Source: Aurelia coerulea | Lineage: Eukaryota > Cnidaria > Scyphozoa > Semaeostomeae > Ulmaridae | DNA length: 64,000 nucleotides | Direction of reading: 5' to 3' | Assembly: GCA_039566865.1 (NCBI GenBank) | Contig: CM076955.1 | Span: 19,637,501-19,701,500, forward strand | Shown: in pieces, positions 24,501-35,455 of the stretch | How positions within the stretch are numbered: position 1 is the stretch's first letter | How the letters are laid out: each line of letters opens with the position of its first letter | Position numbers and translations under genes: made by a program | The notes under the pieces: generated by a model | Told to the model about the DNA's origin: nothing | Databases searched by the model: none | Seen by the model: the letters and a program-made list of their open reading frames with translations, nothing else

Positions 24501-27500
24501 ATCAAACATCGCCATTTTCTTTTGATCAGTCTTTCCTTCTTTCTTGCTTCCCTCTTTACATTTCCAATCTTTATTTTCACTGTTCATCCTGCCTTCTTTC
24601 CCCTTTCCATTTTTCGTTCTTGTTCTTCACCTCATTCCTTTTTCCTATTTCTTTCATTTCTTCTTTCCTCCCTTCTCGTTTCTGTCCAACTTTGCAGCCA
24701 GAACAGCCAGAGGTGGACAGGGTTCGATGCCCGGTAGAGCCCCACCACTTGAGCGTCATGACAAGGGGTCGTGGACTCGATTAGGTCTTCTCTACTTCTG
24801 CGATCCCAGCGCTTGACGGTAAAAGAAAAGCAACTTCACCTTCACCTTCACTTCACCTTTTCTTCCTTCAAGATAAACGAGCTTCCTGCGAAGCCGCTTC
24901 GTGCACTTTTCCACTCTGCCTAACTTTGTGATTAATTCCAGGACCGTCGAGAGGGGGGTTGGAGGGGGTAAAAGGTCCGGGGCCCGGGCCTTGAAGGGGC
25001 CCGTAAAAATATCGTTCGACAAAATTATTCATTGCTGTAAAATCTCTTTACCGCAACTTTTATGGCCATCTACCTGCCTTAAACATAGACATAAGAAAAT
25101 AGTTTTCTTATGGCTATGCTTAAAAGTTTTGTGTCCGTGCCGTGCTTTCAAAGTCACCTCGTAAAAGCGAATCTCTTCATTGTTTACCGTGAATATCACC
25201 TCCTTAATAACTTTTTCATGGAACACTTAAACAACTTTTCTAAATTAGCTGTCTTAAAAAGGGCGTTTCCCTCATTCCCCGAGAGTCTGGAGGGCATGGT
25301 CCCGGAAAAATTTCTTGGGGGCTTCGCCCCCTTGCCCCCCTCGAGACCCGATCCTAAGAATTGCTCCAGGGCCCGAGCTGGCTCTCAACGGCCCTAGTTG
25401 ATTCAGTTATTTATTTTACCTTCTTACTGATATTCTTTTCTCGTTGTCTGTCTTAGATTTGGCCTTCCCATCACGCTGCGAGTGTCACGAAATGTTAGTT
25501 TCAAGGATTTGCAGATTCTTATCAGAAGGGAAATGCCAACAGAAATCAGAAGTGCTATTAACACGGAGGTAAACTTTTTATCTGCTTTGTTTTATTTTTT
25601 GATATTTGGTAGATGAAATGCTGAAAATTGGTAAGGAGTTAGAGGCAAAGAAACGAGACTTTGAATCAGCACACTAGAAAAGTTAACGTTTTGGCTTGTA
25701 AGGGAGGTGCTTATTAGAAAGGGGGCTAAACAGATTGGGGGGCTAAATAGAGCTTTTATGGTAAGTTATCTTCTAAAACAGCATTAATTACTTCAATAAA
25801 ATCTCGAGGTTGACGTGGGGCAATAGTTTCAGTTGATAAACATAAATTTCTCTATTAATTAAACTAAAATGCCAGGATTTAATTAGACTAAACGTATCGG
25901 GCATAACCCTTCATCAGTATTCAATACATCAGTACGTCATAAACACACATTGTTTTTCACGCTTTTCCAAGGGTGGTCTTAAGCTTATGGCCATAGCTAT
26001 GGACTGAATGCCCTCTACTTCCTTTTTCCGTGAAGCAATATTCTTCACGGAGTTTCGATATTTTGCACACTAATCATAGAGGTGAATTATGCATAGATTG
26101 ATGTAAAATCCTATGATCCAGCTGAGTAACACAATTTTTGGTCGGCAGAACCACTGTAATTTCCGAATCTACATGGAAAGTTGATCTAAATGAGCTTCAA
26201 AAGAGCAAAATAGGCAGAGTGATGGGGTTCCATATCGTTACGCCAAGAAACGTTGTTGACAAAAATATGGTCTTAATTTTTTGGCCACGACTGTAATAGA
26301 GAAATAAAGAAGATCTTCAGTCTTGGAGTTTCCTATACATAACCGCGGCAAAGATATTGGGATAAATTTCGAGGATTAATATCCGCCGGGAATCATTTCT
26401 TCCCCCCGAGCACAACGCTGGTAGGTCATTCTTTGATATTTCTTCATAGGCAAAGAGCTGGAAATTGATTCTTGGACTCCGGGTGGTCGGTGGACAACTA
26501 AACAACGATTACTTAAAAGAATCTGACGTCAGACCTTTACGGCAGCCAACCGTCGAAAGGTTAGTAATTTGATGAACTCTTCACTTGTCGCTCGTTCAGT
26601 GGCCAGTAGCTAGTCATATGTTATTTTGGCCTTTTTCGTCATGATTTATTTTTAGAAGAATTTGGGTGTGTCTGGGCATGACATGCGTTTTTCAATGTTT
26701 TTGGAAACATTTCTCCGGTCAATTCCCCCGCCTATGTGACCATACTGTTATGGTTCTCCAACGAGAAAGACAGCTCAGCTCCTTGCTTCCTTTGCATTCC
26801 AAGCCCTGTAGGAAATTAACGAAAATGAAAAACAGTTTTCTAAGTGTTCTATTCACAGCTAGAATTCCTCAAATGCGTGAGAATTTTTTCATTTTTTCAC
26901 TAGTATTAATTTGCACTACAGTAACGGTAGATAGATGGGAAACATGACGAAAGTCTTTATTTTCCCACATAAATTCACTGTTTGTCGTGAATTCTCACAG
27001 TGTATTATCTCGAGCTACAAAACCTTTTGAAATTGTGTACAAAATACCAACGCTGTGATGTTGTAAACATTTTGTTCACATACACAAACAGCATTGCAAA
27101 GCAAGCAATCATGTGGATATCTTTTCTCAGTGAAAAATTCATCAACTCTTGCTGAGAAAATATTTTCTTCCTGCCAAAAGGCATCATTGAAATGTACGAT
27201 TTCATTGTTTGTGAGATCGTAACTTTTTCACGTGGAATGATATCTAGTTTGACCTAGTTGTGAGAAAGAACAGAAGACCACCACTGAGAATGTTCTTTCT
27301 TTCTACTTAAAAATCTTTTGAAAAAATAATTCCTTTATATCCTGGTCTCATGAGTATTGAATACAAGCAACGTTCTGAAAAACCGTTTGTCGTAATAAGC
27401 CGATTTCATGTAATACGTTGCTCTAAACAATAGAATCTCAGAATTGCACATGGGCAGGTTTCGACTCGTGGGTGGGTATTTCCCTTTGGAAAAGACGAAT

Positions 27501-30500
27501 GCTTTGAGCTGCCAGCAGGCAGATAGATGTTTCCAAATATAGCCCAAACGTCGATGAGAAGAAATCATGGTAAAACATTCCTGAATATTTTAAAATCTTC
27601 CGTGGCAGGGTGCCAATCAAAGCTACAAATAGTTCTGTCAGAACCGAAGAAATTACAGGATACTATCAGTGAAAGTCTTACAGATTCTTTCCAGAAGAGC
27701 TAGACTCCCGTTTAAGCGATTTGGATTCTGTGCACTAGCGATTGCAGGGTCATCGTCCTTTGTGAATTCGTGCATGCCGCAAAGCGCTTAGCCTGCGTGC
27801 AGACTATACCCAAGGAAAAGGTATAGTCTGCGCAACACCGCTCACTTTTGTGTAGTGTGTGCTTCAGCAATTATTTCGCAATAGTGATAACAAAGACAAC
27901 TTATTGTTGTAACAGCCAATAAAATGACTTTCCCGCGAAATGAGGAAGCAATCAGATTTGAGAATGGCTATCATGTGATTAAATCTCAGGCTTCACTTTG
28001 TTCTCTAGGCAAACATCATTAGCAACACAATACTCTGGAATTTTAACTCCCCTACTGCAGACAATAACCAGACGCTAAGAAGAAAGGGCCATTCAAACTG
28101 CCATTGAAATGAAATGCTGACGCATACAATACACGATATTGAGCGGCGTTGCGCAGACTATACCTTTTCCTTGGTTAGGTATTGTCTGCACGCAGGCTAC
28201 AAAGCGCTTTACCCATTCCTTTGATCAGTGAACCAATCAGACTCATCGTCTTTTCCATTGTGATTTACAAAAGGGGGAGTTCGCAGTATCCTGACTCGAC
28301 TGGTTTCTTTTTAGAGAAGTTTCTCCTCCAATAAGAGAAACTTATCCTACTGGAGTAGGAACCTCTCTCACAACAAATCAGTCGAGTCTGCACGCAGGCT
28401 AAAAAAGTGATGATGATAGCTGCAAATTATATTCAGTGCAGTGGATAAACTTAAGGCACACTCTTGTACAAATGTGGGTCAAGTACCTCCCTCCTCCTGG
28501 GGCTTGGTGTAACCGTTTCATCTTTTCTGATAGGGATAGCAACTAAAAGATTTGTTCAGAGCGCAAATTTTTGCTATGGCTAATTGTTTGGGAGATGTAT
28601 TGACGTTGGAAAATTGCTTTGCACTGCAGCAGACTTTACTTTGTGTGCTCTTAGCAACAACATAAATTTCGTTTCCAAACATTCTGTCGAGGGACAGATG
28701 CAGTAACAATTTACACCTGCCTTTTTAAAGATTCGACGCCAACGTTTGAAAATCATCATTGCTAAGTCACAGATTTCCGTGTCAATGTTTTTCTAATCAG
28801 CATTCTTTTAATCTCCTTTTCAGGGCACTGATAACTAATCTGAGTGCAGGACCGCCACATATTTCAATTGTTGCTGAATGGGAACCTGAAAGTCAAGAAT
28901 GGTAAAGATCTTTGATATATAGCAGTGATTTCTAGATTTAACTACCTTAGGAGCTTAGCACACAGACAAGGCTATCATGTCTTCTGAAACTGTAGTATTT
29001 GATACAGTTAGTCATTGGGAATATTTTATATTTTCTCAGTCTGCCTTATGTGCCACAAGCGAGTGATGACCTCAGTTTTTTATATTTGTATTTCAGCTAT
29101 ACATTGGTTCCAATATGATTTGAACTTTACTGCGACGGGTTTACTGGTCTGGTAAAAAAGCCTTCCCGCTTTTAGGGCTGTTATTAACAATGATTTCCTG
29201 ATCAAGACCAGAGGGGATGGGCCATGTATAAGAATATTTTGTTTGACAATCAAAATCCCAAGTGTTTAAGCACTTGAATTTGGTATCTTAATCCAAATAC
29301 AATTGCTTTCTTCAGGTGTTTGGCCAAGTACGGACAAGGCCACGCTGTGGAACACGAAAGTGTCAAGCTGTTAGAGGAAGAATATTCTGAAGGACAGGAT
29401 GTCACCCTGAATGATTGTCTCGAGCTACATACGAAGGAAGAAGAGGTAGATAATTTAAAACTTTACTCTTTGCTCTTCTTTGATGTGAGAGATTGCAATG
29501 TTGCAGGTTTTTACCTAGCTATGAAAGGCTCACGACAAGAGTTTTTATAAATACCGATTCCTCAATGGCACTTCTACTTGTTGACGTCGCCTTTCTTTAT
29601 CAAACATTATTTCAACATAAAGCCAAGATTTTTTGGGTAGAATGAAGGTGAAGGTGAAGTTGCATTTTTCAGCGCCAAGCGCTGGGATCGCAGAAATAGA
29701 GCAGACCTAATCGAGTCCGCGACCCCTTGTCATGACGCTCAAGTGGTGGGGTCCTACCGGGTATCGACCCCACTCCGCCTGACTGTTCTGGCTGCGAAGT
29801 TCTGGTAGAATCTTCTTATTTCAATCTTGAGCTTTCTTCCCTTTCTGGATCTGGAATACCCATTACCATGTATTCTTCTCGCGTACCTTTGCGTTGTACT
29901 TACAACGCAAAATAGCCCCTGTCTGATACATTTGCAATTAAATTTGACATTGACTATTTTTACTTCTAGTTACAATACGAAGATTCTTGGACTTGTCCAA
30001 ACTGCAAGATAGATGTAAACAGAACAACAAAGAAATTATGCTTGTGGTCGTTACCTGATGTCCTTGTCGTACACCTGAAAAGATTTCAACAGGTAAATCT
30101 TTAAAGATATTCCGAGAAATGCTTACTTACAAATTTAAAATAATTCGGTGAAATCCGATGCCTTGACCCTCAAAGTCGTTATTTCTCTACAAACAGTTGC
30201 TTGAATTTCTCTTTTTCGGAAAGGGCATGGTTTTCGACAATTTTTGCCAGAAAAAATTTCGTCAGTGTATTGAAGAACATTGTACACTTGAAGATATGAA
30301 GGTATGAGGACCCCTGAAGGTATGAGGACCCCTGATCAACAACTGCTCTAAAATTATAACGGGGCATCTTTCAACATACAAAATGGTGGGAAAGTCCCCA
30401 CCAGCCCCTCCAATGTCCCCACCATTCATGCCCATTTTCCCCACCATTGAAGTGCCCTTTTAGTCAAAAACTGTGTTCAGAATATCATGAATGTAGGTTG

Positions 30501-31881
30501 AAGACAGGGTTGATAGAAGAACTCGATAAAATAACAAACTATCCATTTTTATAGCATCCCTTTGTATCAATTTTCAGTGTGCATCGATGTTGATCTGGTA
30601 TTAGATAATTTTAGCATTGGTTCCAAATCTTTAACTCGGCATAAAAAGGTGGGTATAAAATTCAATGACCTATTTCTTCTGATTGAATGGCTTGAAAAAA
30701 ACTTTAGATAATCATTATAAATCTACCGCTAAACTTTCGAGAAATTTTGAATATTTTTCGAAATTACAGCGTATCTTACATTTCAACTCATTTGAGGATG
30801 TGACGTCATCAAATTTCTAAATCATAAACAAGATGAGTGACAGACTTTTGCTGGATACCATATTGTCGGCATTCATGAACTATGGTTTTCTTCGAAATTA
30901 CTTAATGTTGCATCAAACAGTTTAGAAATTACTATGGTTTTAAGTTTTATTGAAAATTTTTCTTGAATTCTTGAAAAAGAAGAAAAACACTCTAATTCTG
31001 AAAATATTGAAGATTTCAGAAAATTCCAACGGTAGAATTATAGAGAATTAGCTAAAGTTTCTTTGAAGTCATTCAGTTCAAAGAAATAAGTCACTCAATT
31101 TTACACCAGCCCTTTCAAAGATTTGGAACATATACTGACAGTTGTTTGTTTAAAGAAATTCATCGTTGTTCTTACCTGATGCTGTTTACTTTAAAAGATA
31201 GCTACGCCACTCTGTAGGGCCATCCTTAGTTGCCCTTTCAATGGATTCCCTACCAGTAAAAGATTCCCTGGATTGCACACCTTTTGCCAAGTGATACTTA
31301 AACCCAAATCAAGAGCAATGAAATTTTCCTTTTTGAAGATCAGTATGTCAATATGCAAAGTCTGTCGTCGTTATATTCTGAAAAGCCGAATTCGACCTTA
31401 GTTCAAGCCTATTTCTATTTACCAGGCGAATCACTGGAAAGGCAAGATCTCAGCTGATGTCCAATTCCCACTGAAAAGTCTTGACATGGGCCCACATTTA
31501 GCATCACGCTCTCAAGTGTCACCTCGGCTTGCAAAGAAATACAGCAACTCAAAGAAACACGCCTACTCCCCTCCCCCAGACGCTGATGACTGTATTTACG
31601 ACCTATTTGCAGTCTGCAACCATATTGGTCCCTACATTACCAGTGGACACTACACGGCCTATTGCAAGAACTCAGCAAATGAGAACTGGTATTGCTTCGA
31701 TGATTCAAACGTTTATGGAATTGATGAAGAACAGGTTTGCACGAGAAGTGCTTATTTAGTGTTTTATCAGAAACGTAACGCCGTATCAAGGTCAGCTTCT
31801 TCGATGAGCCTCTCTTCCGTGGGCAGTCATTGGTCGCAGTATATCAGCACACCGCAGCTCAATACTGAAAGTGAGAGGTAA
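15586..31881 (+). CDS. Ubiquitin carboxyl-terminal hydrolase, USP31/USP43-like
   Basis: A cysteine protease of the USP family that would remove ubiquitin from proteins. Coding exons are 15586-15994, 17317-17744, 23108-23781, 25457-25568, 26450-26559, 28824-28901, 29316-29445, 29970-30092 and 31426-31881. All junctions are GT-AG, phases agree throughout, and they give 839 residues. The Cys box is [15 protein letters not shown] (catalytic Cys157), with [13 protein letters not shown] after it. A zinc-ribbon half CPNC lies in exon 3 and the second, CPNC, in exon 8. The His box is [10 protein letters not shown] (His763), then [10 protein letters not shown] Ubl-like insert ([18 protein letters not shown]) matches the USP31/43 layout. 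The N-terminus is Ser-rich and basic, probably disordered. The C-terminal tail is short compared with vertebrate members (see 32250-32346). Introns hold at least twelve repeats. The start is the first in-frame ATG behind an acceptor. Whether it is USP31 or USP43 cannot be decided by eye. Confidence 0.94.
16930..17316. repeat. AAGAAACT-family repeat abutting USP exon 2 acceptor
   Basis: Contains AATTTCTTAAATTTTTTAGG, CCGTTTCTTATAAGCGG and TTTCTTATAACAAAATGAGT, then TTTCTTGAAACAG, whose AG is the 3' splice site of USP exon 2 (17315-17316). The segment TTTCTTATAA...TTTCTTGAAA resembles the right edge of the repeat at 3985-4015, suggesting that the acceptor region is repeat-derived. Confidence 0.5.
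20590..20655 (+). repeat. 17-bp tandem repeat, about four units
   Basis: TTTGTGACAGTTTTCTT is repeated about four times with single-base changes in USP intron 2. It produces a spurious repetitive minus-strand peptide and has no other meaning that I can see. Confidence 0.8.
21290..21607 (+). repeat. 163-bp tandem duplication in USP intron 2
   Basis: CCTTAGACCACTAAACCTCG starts near 21290 and again near 21453. Both copies continue through GTTTTTCAGTAAGAAAACGA and CTTCCTTTGCGATTTCTGTA to GTAAGCCCTCTTCAAAGAGA, with small differences and an extra CTTCCTTTGCGATTTCT in the first copy. This looks like a local tandem duplication, not a transposon. Confidence 0.8.
21821..21881. mobile_element. Minimal 61-bp palindromic MITE (Mutator-like family)
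   Basis: Two perfect 28-base inverted arms, beginning TAGCCTGCGTGCAGACTCGA, are separated by the 5-base loop AAGTG. The flanking 9-mers are CTTATTAGA (left) and CTTATAAGA (right), matching at 8 of 9 positions, as expected for a slightly decayed 9-bp target duplication. The arm sequence matches the ends of the 411-bp element at 27789-28199. Confidence 0.85.
21895..22055 (+). repeat. AAGAAACT-family repeat, internally deleted copy
   Basis: GTCAACTATCAGATTGCCTA, CCAGTACTGGGAAAAAT, CGTAAGAAACTCGTAAGAAA and AATACCGGCTCTAATTC align with both ends of the family; the middle is missing. It starts immediately right of the 61-bp palindrome. Confidence 0.6.
22056..23107. other. USP intron 2, 3' part; no element recognised
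   Basis: Intron DNA before exon 3. The phrase GGCGTACGAGATTTTT occurs twice (about 22351 and 22431). No coding or transposon boundary could be supported. Confidence 0.35.
23968..24098. mobile_element. 131-bp MITE flanked by TTAA
   Basis: Ends AGGGAATGTAAGCATATA and TATATGCTTAGATCCCCT are imperfect inverted repeats. TTAA lies directly outside each end (23964-23967 and 24099-24102). A TTAA duplication points to the piggyBac or Kolobok type. Intron of the USP gene. Confidence 0.7.
24690..24868 (+). mobile_element. SINE-like retroposon with (TTCACC)n tail, plus orientation
   Basis: The body runs GCCAGAACAGCCAGAGGTGG, GGGTTCGATGCCCGGTAG, CACTTGAGCGTCATGACAAG, GGGTCGTGGACTCGATTAGG and GCGATCCCAGCGCTTGACGG, and ends in repeated TTCACC. 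GGTTCGATGCC fits a pol III B-box. A clear A-box was not found. A near-identical copy lies inverted at 29642-29812. Confidence 0.55.
24939..25397. mobile_element. hAT-like element with G/C-rich ends
   Basis: The left end CAGGACCGTCGAGAG (24939) and right end CTCTCAACGGCCCTAG (25382-25397) are imperfect inverted repeats. Inside lie GGGGCCCGGGCCTTGAAGGG and GGGGGCTTCGCCCCCTTGCC. No transposase and no clean target duplication was found. USP intron 3. Confidence 0.5.
25975..26297. mobile_element. Tc1/mariner-like derived repeat, copy 1
   Basis: Right end GGTCTTAATTTTTTGGCCAC then GACTGTA resembles Tc1-type termini (inverse CAGTCGTGGCCAAAA). The left end carries GGTCTTAAGCTTATGGCCAT in the same orientation. 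Shares long stretches with 43388-43793, such as ATTTTTGGTCGGCAGAACCA versus GTCGGCAGAACCACTGTAAT and TCCATATCGTTACGCCAAGA. Non-coding. USP intron 4. Confidence 0.55.
26640..27788. other. USP intron 5, first part; no element recognised
   Basis: Unique-looking intron sequence with short unsupported reading frames on both strands. No similarity recognised. Confidence 0.35.
27789..28199. mobile_element. 411-bp Mutator-like MITE with perfect 9-bp duplication
   Basis: It begins TAGCCTGCGTGCAGACTATA and ends with the inverse TGTCTGCACGCAGGCTA. The inverted homology continues inward through AAGGAAAAGGTATAGTCTGC and GCGCAAC.CCGCTCA. The 9-mer CAAAGCGCT flanks both ends (27780-27788 and 28200-28208). 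Long inverted ends with a 9-bp duplication are the hallmark of Mutator-like elements. The interior is non-coding. USP intron 5. Confidence 0.88.
28291..28401. mobile_element. Degraded member of the TAGCCTGCGTGCAGAC family
   Basis: The right end ACGCAGGCTA (28392-28401) with AGTCGAGTCTGC before it is intact. The left end keeps only GACTCGACTGG. The interior is a fold-back: TTAGAGAAGTTTCTCCT, AGAGAAACTTATCCTACTGG and AGTAGGAACCTCTCTC. No clear duplication. Confidence 0.55.
29642..29812 (-). mobile_element. SINE-like retroposon with (TTCACC)n tail, minus orientation
   Basis: Reverse complement of the 24690-24868 repeat: GAAGGTGAAGGTGAAG, GCGCCAAGCGCTGGGATCGC, CCCCTTGTCATGACGCTCAA and CCTACCGGGTATCGACCCCA. 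The two copies lie in different USP introns in opposite orientation and could pair in pre-mRNA. Confidence 0.6.
30620..31129. mobile_element. 510-bp MITE, copy in USP intron 8
   Basis: Ends GTTCCAAATCTTTAACTCGG and AAAGATTTGGAAC are inverted repeats, extending inward as TATAAAATTCAATGACCTAT against TCACTCAATTTTACACC. A second full copy is at 55010-55519, and related pieces are near 44060-44200 and 52600-52690. The interior includes GATGTGACGTCATCAA, a CRE-like palindrome, in both full copies. Confidence 0.75.
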
Positions 31882-31970
31882 CGAGGTAGGTGTATTATCC
31901 TTGATCAGGGGATCGGTGCGTTGATTTGGATTAAAGTTGGAGTATTTGCATATAGTAAAACCTGTATGTA

Positions 31971-32170
31971 CCGGGTGCGCCAAAATAAACTATGCTCGTT
32001 TGGCAGGCCACAATAAATCGTACACTGGACCGATTTTGAAGATTTATGACTTGATCTTTAGCAGAAAGCCTGAATTAGATTCTAGGACTTTTTGCAAATT
32101 TTTTCGTTTTCAGTTTTAAGAGCTAGAAGCGAGTTTCCTAAAATGTTCGTTTTCGAAAACATTTCAAGGC
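31971..32170 (+). mobile_element. Truncated TA-CCGGGTG MITE after the USP stop
   Basis: CCGGGTGCGCCAAAATAAAC follows TA and matches the left part of the complete element at 45255-45857 (AAATCGTACACTGGACCGAT; GAAGCGAGTTTCCTAAAATG). The right end is missing. Confidence 0.65.
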
Positions 32171-32249
32171 ATGAAAACAGCAAAACGAGTAAACATCTAA
32201 ATCTTTCTTAAAGAACTAACTCTTTCTAAATCTTTCTCCTTATTTTCAG

Positions 32250-32346
32250 ATGCAGCAGGTTCCTGTTTGTACCCAATTGCAATAAACTACAGGATTTAGA
32301 ATTCACCAATGATCGACGTTCACTTTCGTGCAAAGGAAGTAGATAA
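32250..32346 (+). CDS. Possible alternative last coding exon of the USP gene
   Basis: USP exon 9 contains AGTGAGAG|GTAACG just before its stop. Splicing from there (exon ending at 31877, phase 2) to a strong acceptor, TCTTTCTCCTTATTTTCAG, at 32249 keeps the frame open for about 32 codons (CSRFLFVPNCNKLQDLEFTN...) to TAA at 32344-32346. An AATAAA at 32281-32286 lies inside it. The donor is weak, and no homology was recognised in the encoded tail. It may be real or chance. Confidence 0.35.
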
Positions 32347-34879
32347 TATACATTTGCAACAAACAAAAGTAAGTTCACAAAACAGTTTATAGATTTTATT
32401 GATAATTTGGTTTGGAAAAAAATCACAACTATATTTTGTGCAGTTGTTAGTTACTTAACATATTTATCACATTAAAATATTGTGCTTGGAGGTTAAATGT
32501 TTTCTCCGGATGCCAATGTCCTTAGTTGAACCTTCCTCGTTTCATTCTATGTATCGAATTAAGATAACCAGATTTTTCAAACCCCGTGCTGTTTATCACC
32601 TCAAAGGGGCTGTACAACCCGTTCTCTCTGCGTGGCTCTGCATGTCGAATCATCGAAGGTGTTTAGGCTAATAAATGGCGATTTTACACAGAGCATAGTA
32701 ATCCAAAGTATCTGCGACAATCTTGGCGATGGAAATTTCGGTGGAGGATTTGTTCTCTTTTTCTAACGCCAAATATTTGAAAGTGTTAATGCCATTTAAT
32801 CCAAAGTAAGTCGTTATTGCCATTTACAGCAGCCATTTTGAAGACTTGAAGTCTATTGATCAGTACCAAAACGATAGACTTGGTAGACCTGCAATTTGTG
32901 TCCGATTGACTCCGAAATTCTCAAAGCGGTGGGTTTGGCAGATCTCGAAGGCCTGCTGAAGCTTCTCTCCCAAAAGGCAGAAAGTATGGCAGACTCTTGA
33001 GAGAATCTCGTTTTCATTGGTGAATTTTCAGCTTCGCCTTGATGAATCCCACTCCTGCTATTTTAGGGAGCAATCATAAATAATTGCAAGGACCGGGGTG
33101 GAAGCAAATGAGGAGGGGTCTGTTAGGGTAAATTTATTGGGGTCTGAAACTTTTAGAGGAATTCATGCTGGGGTCTGAAAATAAATCTGCCAAATTTTTG
33201 AATATTTTCGAAAAAAAATTCAATTTTGTAGATTTTAGCTCAATTCTTTATTTATTTTCTCAAAAAAGTTAGACATCAATGTTTTTCGTCTGGTTCTTTG
33301 TTCTTTCTTCAATTTAATTCTTCTTTGATTGGTTTGATGCTTTTGTGACAGTCTGGTTCATTTTAAGTCGTTTTGTGCTGTCAGGGGTCTGAAATTTTTT
33401 GGTGAAAATTAGATGGGGTCTGAAATTTTTCATGGCTAGAATGCAGGGGTCTAAAATTTTTTGGGCGAATTTTCAAAATGCTTCCACCCCCCTCCCTGTT
33501 ATTAAAAATGACAGCTCCCTTAAAGATTATTATATCGGATTGGGAAACATATTTCCGTCTCCTCGAAGTCTACTATTTTCAGAATTAGGTAGGTTTGGAA
33601 TTAACAATCAAACACACACTTATTGACAAATGAAACCGTTAGTGACAAAAGAAAATTTAAATTAATTGCAGAAGCAGGCATGCTTTGCTGTGCTTGCGTT
33701 AAAGTCACAACACAGTTTTCTCCCAAGCTCACTAAATAGTTTGTTAGCTCAAAATGTATTTTATTAATCAATTAGAATTTAATCTTTGCATTTCTAACTT
33801 TCCAAATGTAATATTCATCTTAAGTAATCCAATAATATAACTAACAATTTTTAGCATTTTTAGTGTCTATTAAGCAGTTTGACACTTTGGTTTTGGATTG
33901 CATTTGTTAATCATATATTTTAGTAAACAAATGCACATTTGACTGGTCCGGTAGCGTTTTGCTTTGCTTGTTTACCGTATATGTTTGGGCTTGACTGTTT
34001 TCAGAATTCTGTATTTTACATTTGCGTGTTTGGTATCTTTAGACTTAATTGCTTTGCAGAAAGAGGAATTACCGGTATATACAAGGTGCACACGAACGGG
34101 TCATGCGATTAAATGTCAACGTATTTTCCCGCTCGTTTTTGTTACGTTCATAATGGGCTTTGCAGAGACGTAGCAACTGGGGGGACTGGGGGCACATGCC
34201 CCCCCCCCAATATTTTGCAATTATGCCAAAAAAGTGCCCTTTTCTTCAGGAAGTGCAGTGCCCCGTTAGATTAACGAAAGAGTGCCCTTGAAGTGTCGTT
34301 CCCCCCCCCCACCCAAGTTTAACATGCTTCCTACGGCATTGGGGCTTTGCCACTTATACAAGGCGACAAACAAGGCAGAAAACTGTTGACGACTGCCTTA
34401 TCTGCCGTGAAGTGAAGACACTTGGCATGTGGCTCAGTTTGATGGCAGTAGTTTTGAATAAAGTTGATGTGATGGCAGGTGGGTTTTTCGTCTCTATTGC
34501 GTCTTGTTCATTGCCATTTCAGCTTTGCTTCGATTTATTGTACCTAACTGACTGGACTTTCTACTCAACGTAAATTTGGATTTGGCGTGTGACCTATCCG
34601 TGTGCACCTTTAAAGACCCATTGTCACCCAGGGTCCTTTGCGTTCACGCTGAAATTTCAGACCATCTGAAAAGCAAATTTGGCCTAAGCGGAAACCACGG
34701 ATCCACACTGAACTAGCTGAGCTGGCAAAAAAGTTTTAATTTAGTTTGACTGTTCCGTCAGTTCGACTACTGCATTGTGGATGTATTGTTTCCGTTTAGC
34801 TGAGTGACAATAGCTCTTTTAGCCCTCGTGTTCCCGGCTCTCTGGAAGCCCCCATATTACCGGTGTTTATCGGTATGAT
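32347..34879. other. Spacer between USP and channel genes; one repeat element
   Basis: No conserved gene. At 33093-33503 lies an element with inverted ends GGGGTGGAAGCA and TGCTTCCACCCC and internal repeats of GGGGTCTGAAATTTTT. At 34165-34320 short C/G runs (GGGGGCACATGCCCCCCCCC) mark another small non-coding repeat. The remainder is unremarkable. Confidence 0.4.
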
Positions 34880-35059
34880 AGACCTTTTAGCTATTCTACA
34901 AAAGAGCCTGGATCGAGCGTTATTTTTATATATTTTTATACTCCACGTTTGATAGAGTGGCGTCAGAGCTTCTATCACTATTGTGCACATTCGAAAATGC
35001 TACAAAATGATGCAAAATATCGTTCGATCCTGATTCTATTCAGAATAGCTAAAAGGTCT
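34880..35059. mobile_element. 180-bp MITE, AGACCTTTTAGCTATTCT ends
   Basis: AGACCTTTTAGCTATTCTAC at the left and the inverse AGAATAGCTAAAAGGTCT at the right; inward, GAGCCTGGATCGAGCGTTAT pairs with ATATCGTTCGATCCTGATTC. Related copies lie at 41930-42093 and 45865-45985. Confidence 0.7.
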
Positions 35060-35278
35060 GTTAGACTTAATATTGAATGTTGAATATATGTATATTTATG
35101 CAAACTTTAGCACCATGTTGCTTCTCATAGTTTTGATATGAAACTTTTTAGACTGTAGGTATCTTGACATTTCATACGCATAGACGATAGTGTTCCGTGA
35201 TATTTCCCCTCTAAGCATGGGTAGTTGGACGCTGCAGTTGTTCTTGATTCCTGCAGCTTTGTTCTTTTGCATTATTTG

Positions 35279-35455
35279 CTACTATGGAGGAGCTAGCGTA
35301 CCGCAGTTTTGCTAGATTCCTACAGCTTTGTTCTTTTGCGGAGGAAAAGATTATTTACTACTATGGAGGAGCTAGCGTACCGCAGTTTTGCTCGATTCCT
35401 ACAGCTTTGTTCTTTTGCGGAGGAAAAAATTATTTACTACTATGGAGGAGCAAGC
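35279..35455 (+). repeat. 79-bp tandem repeat, about 2.5 units
   Basis: CTACTATGGAGGAGCTAGCG begins at 35279 and 35358, and a variant begins at 35437. Each unit includes CCGCAGTTTTGCT.GATTCCT and CAGCTTTGTTCTTTTGCGGA. It gives a repetitive open frame of no evident significance. Confidence 0.85.

Noticed and set aside
25569..28823. Direct splicing of USP exon ending 25568 to exon at 28824
   Set aside because: The phases clash and give an immediate stop. The exon at 26450-26559 ([20 protein letters not shown]) restores the phase and the family sequence.
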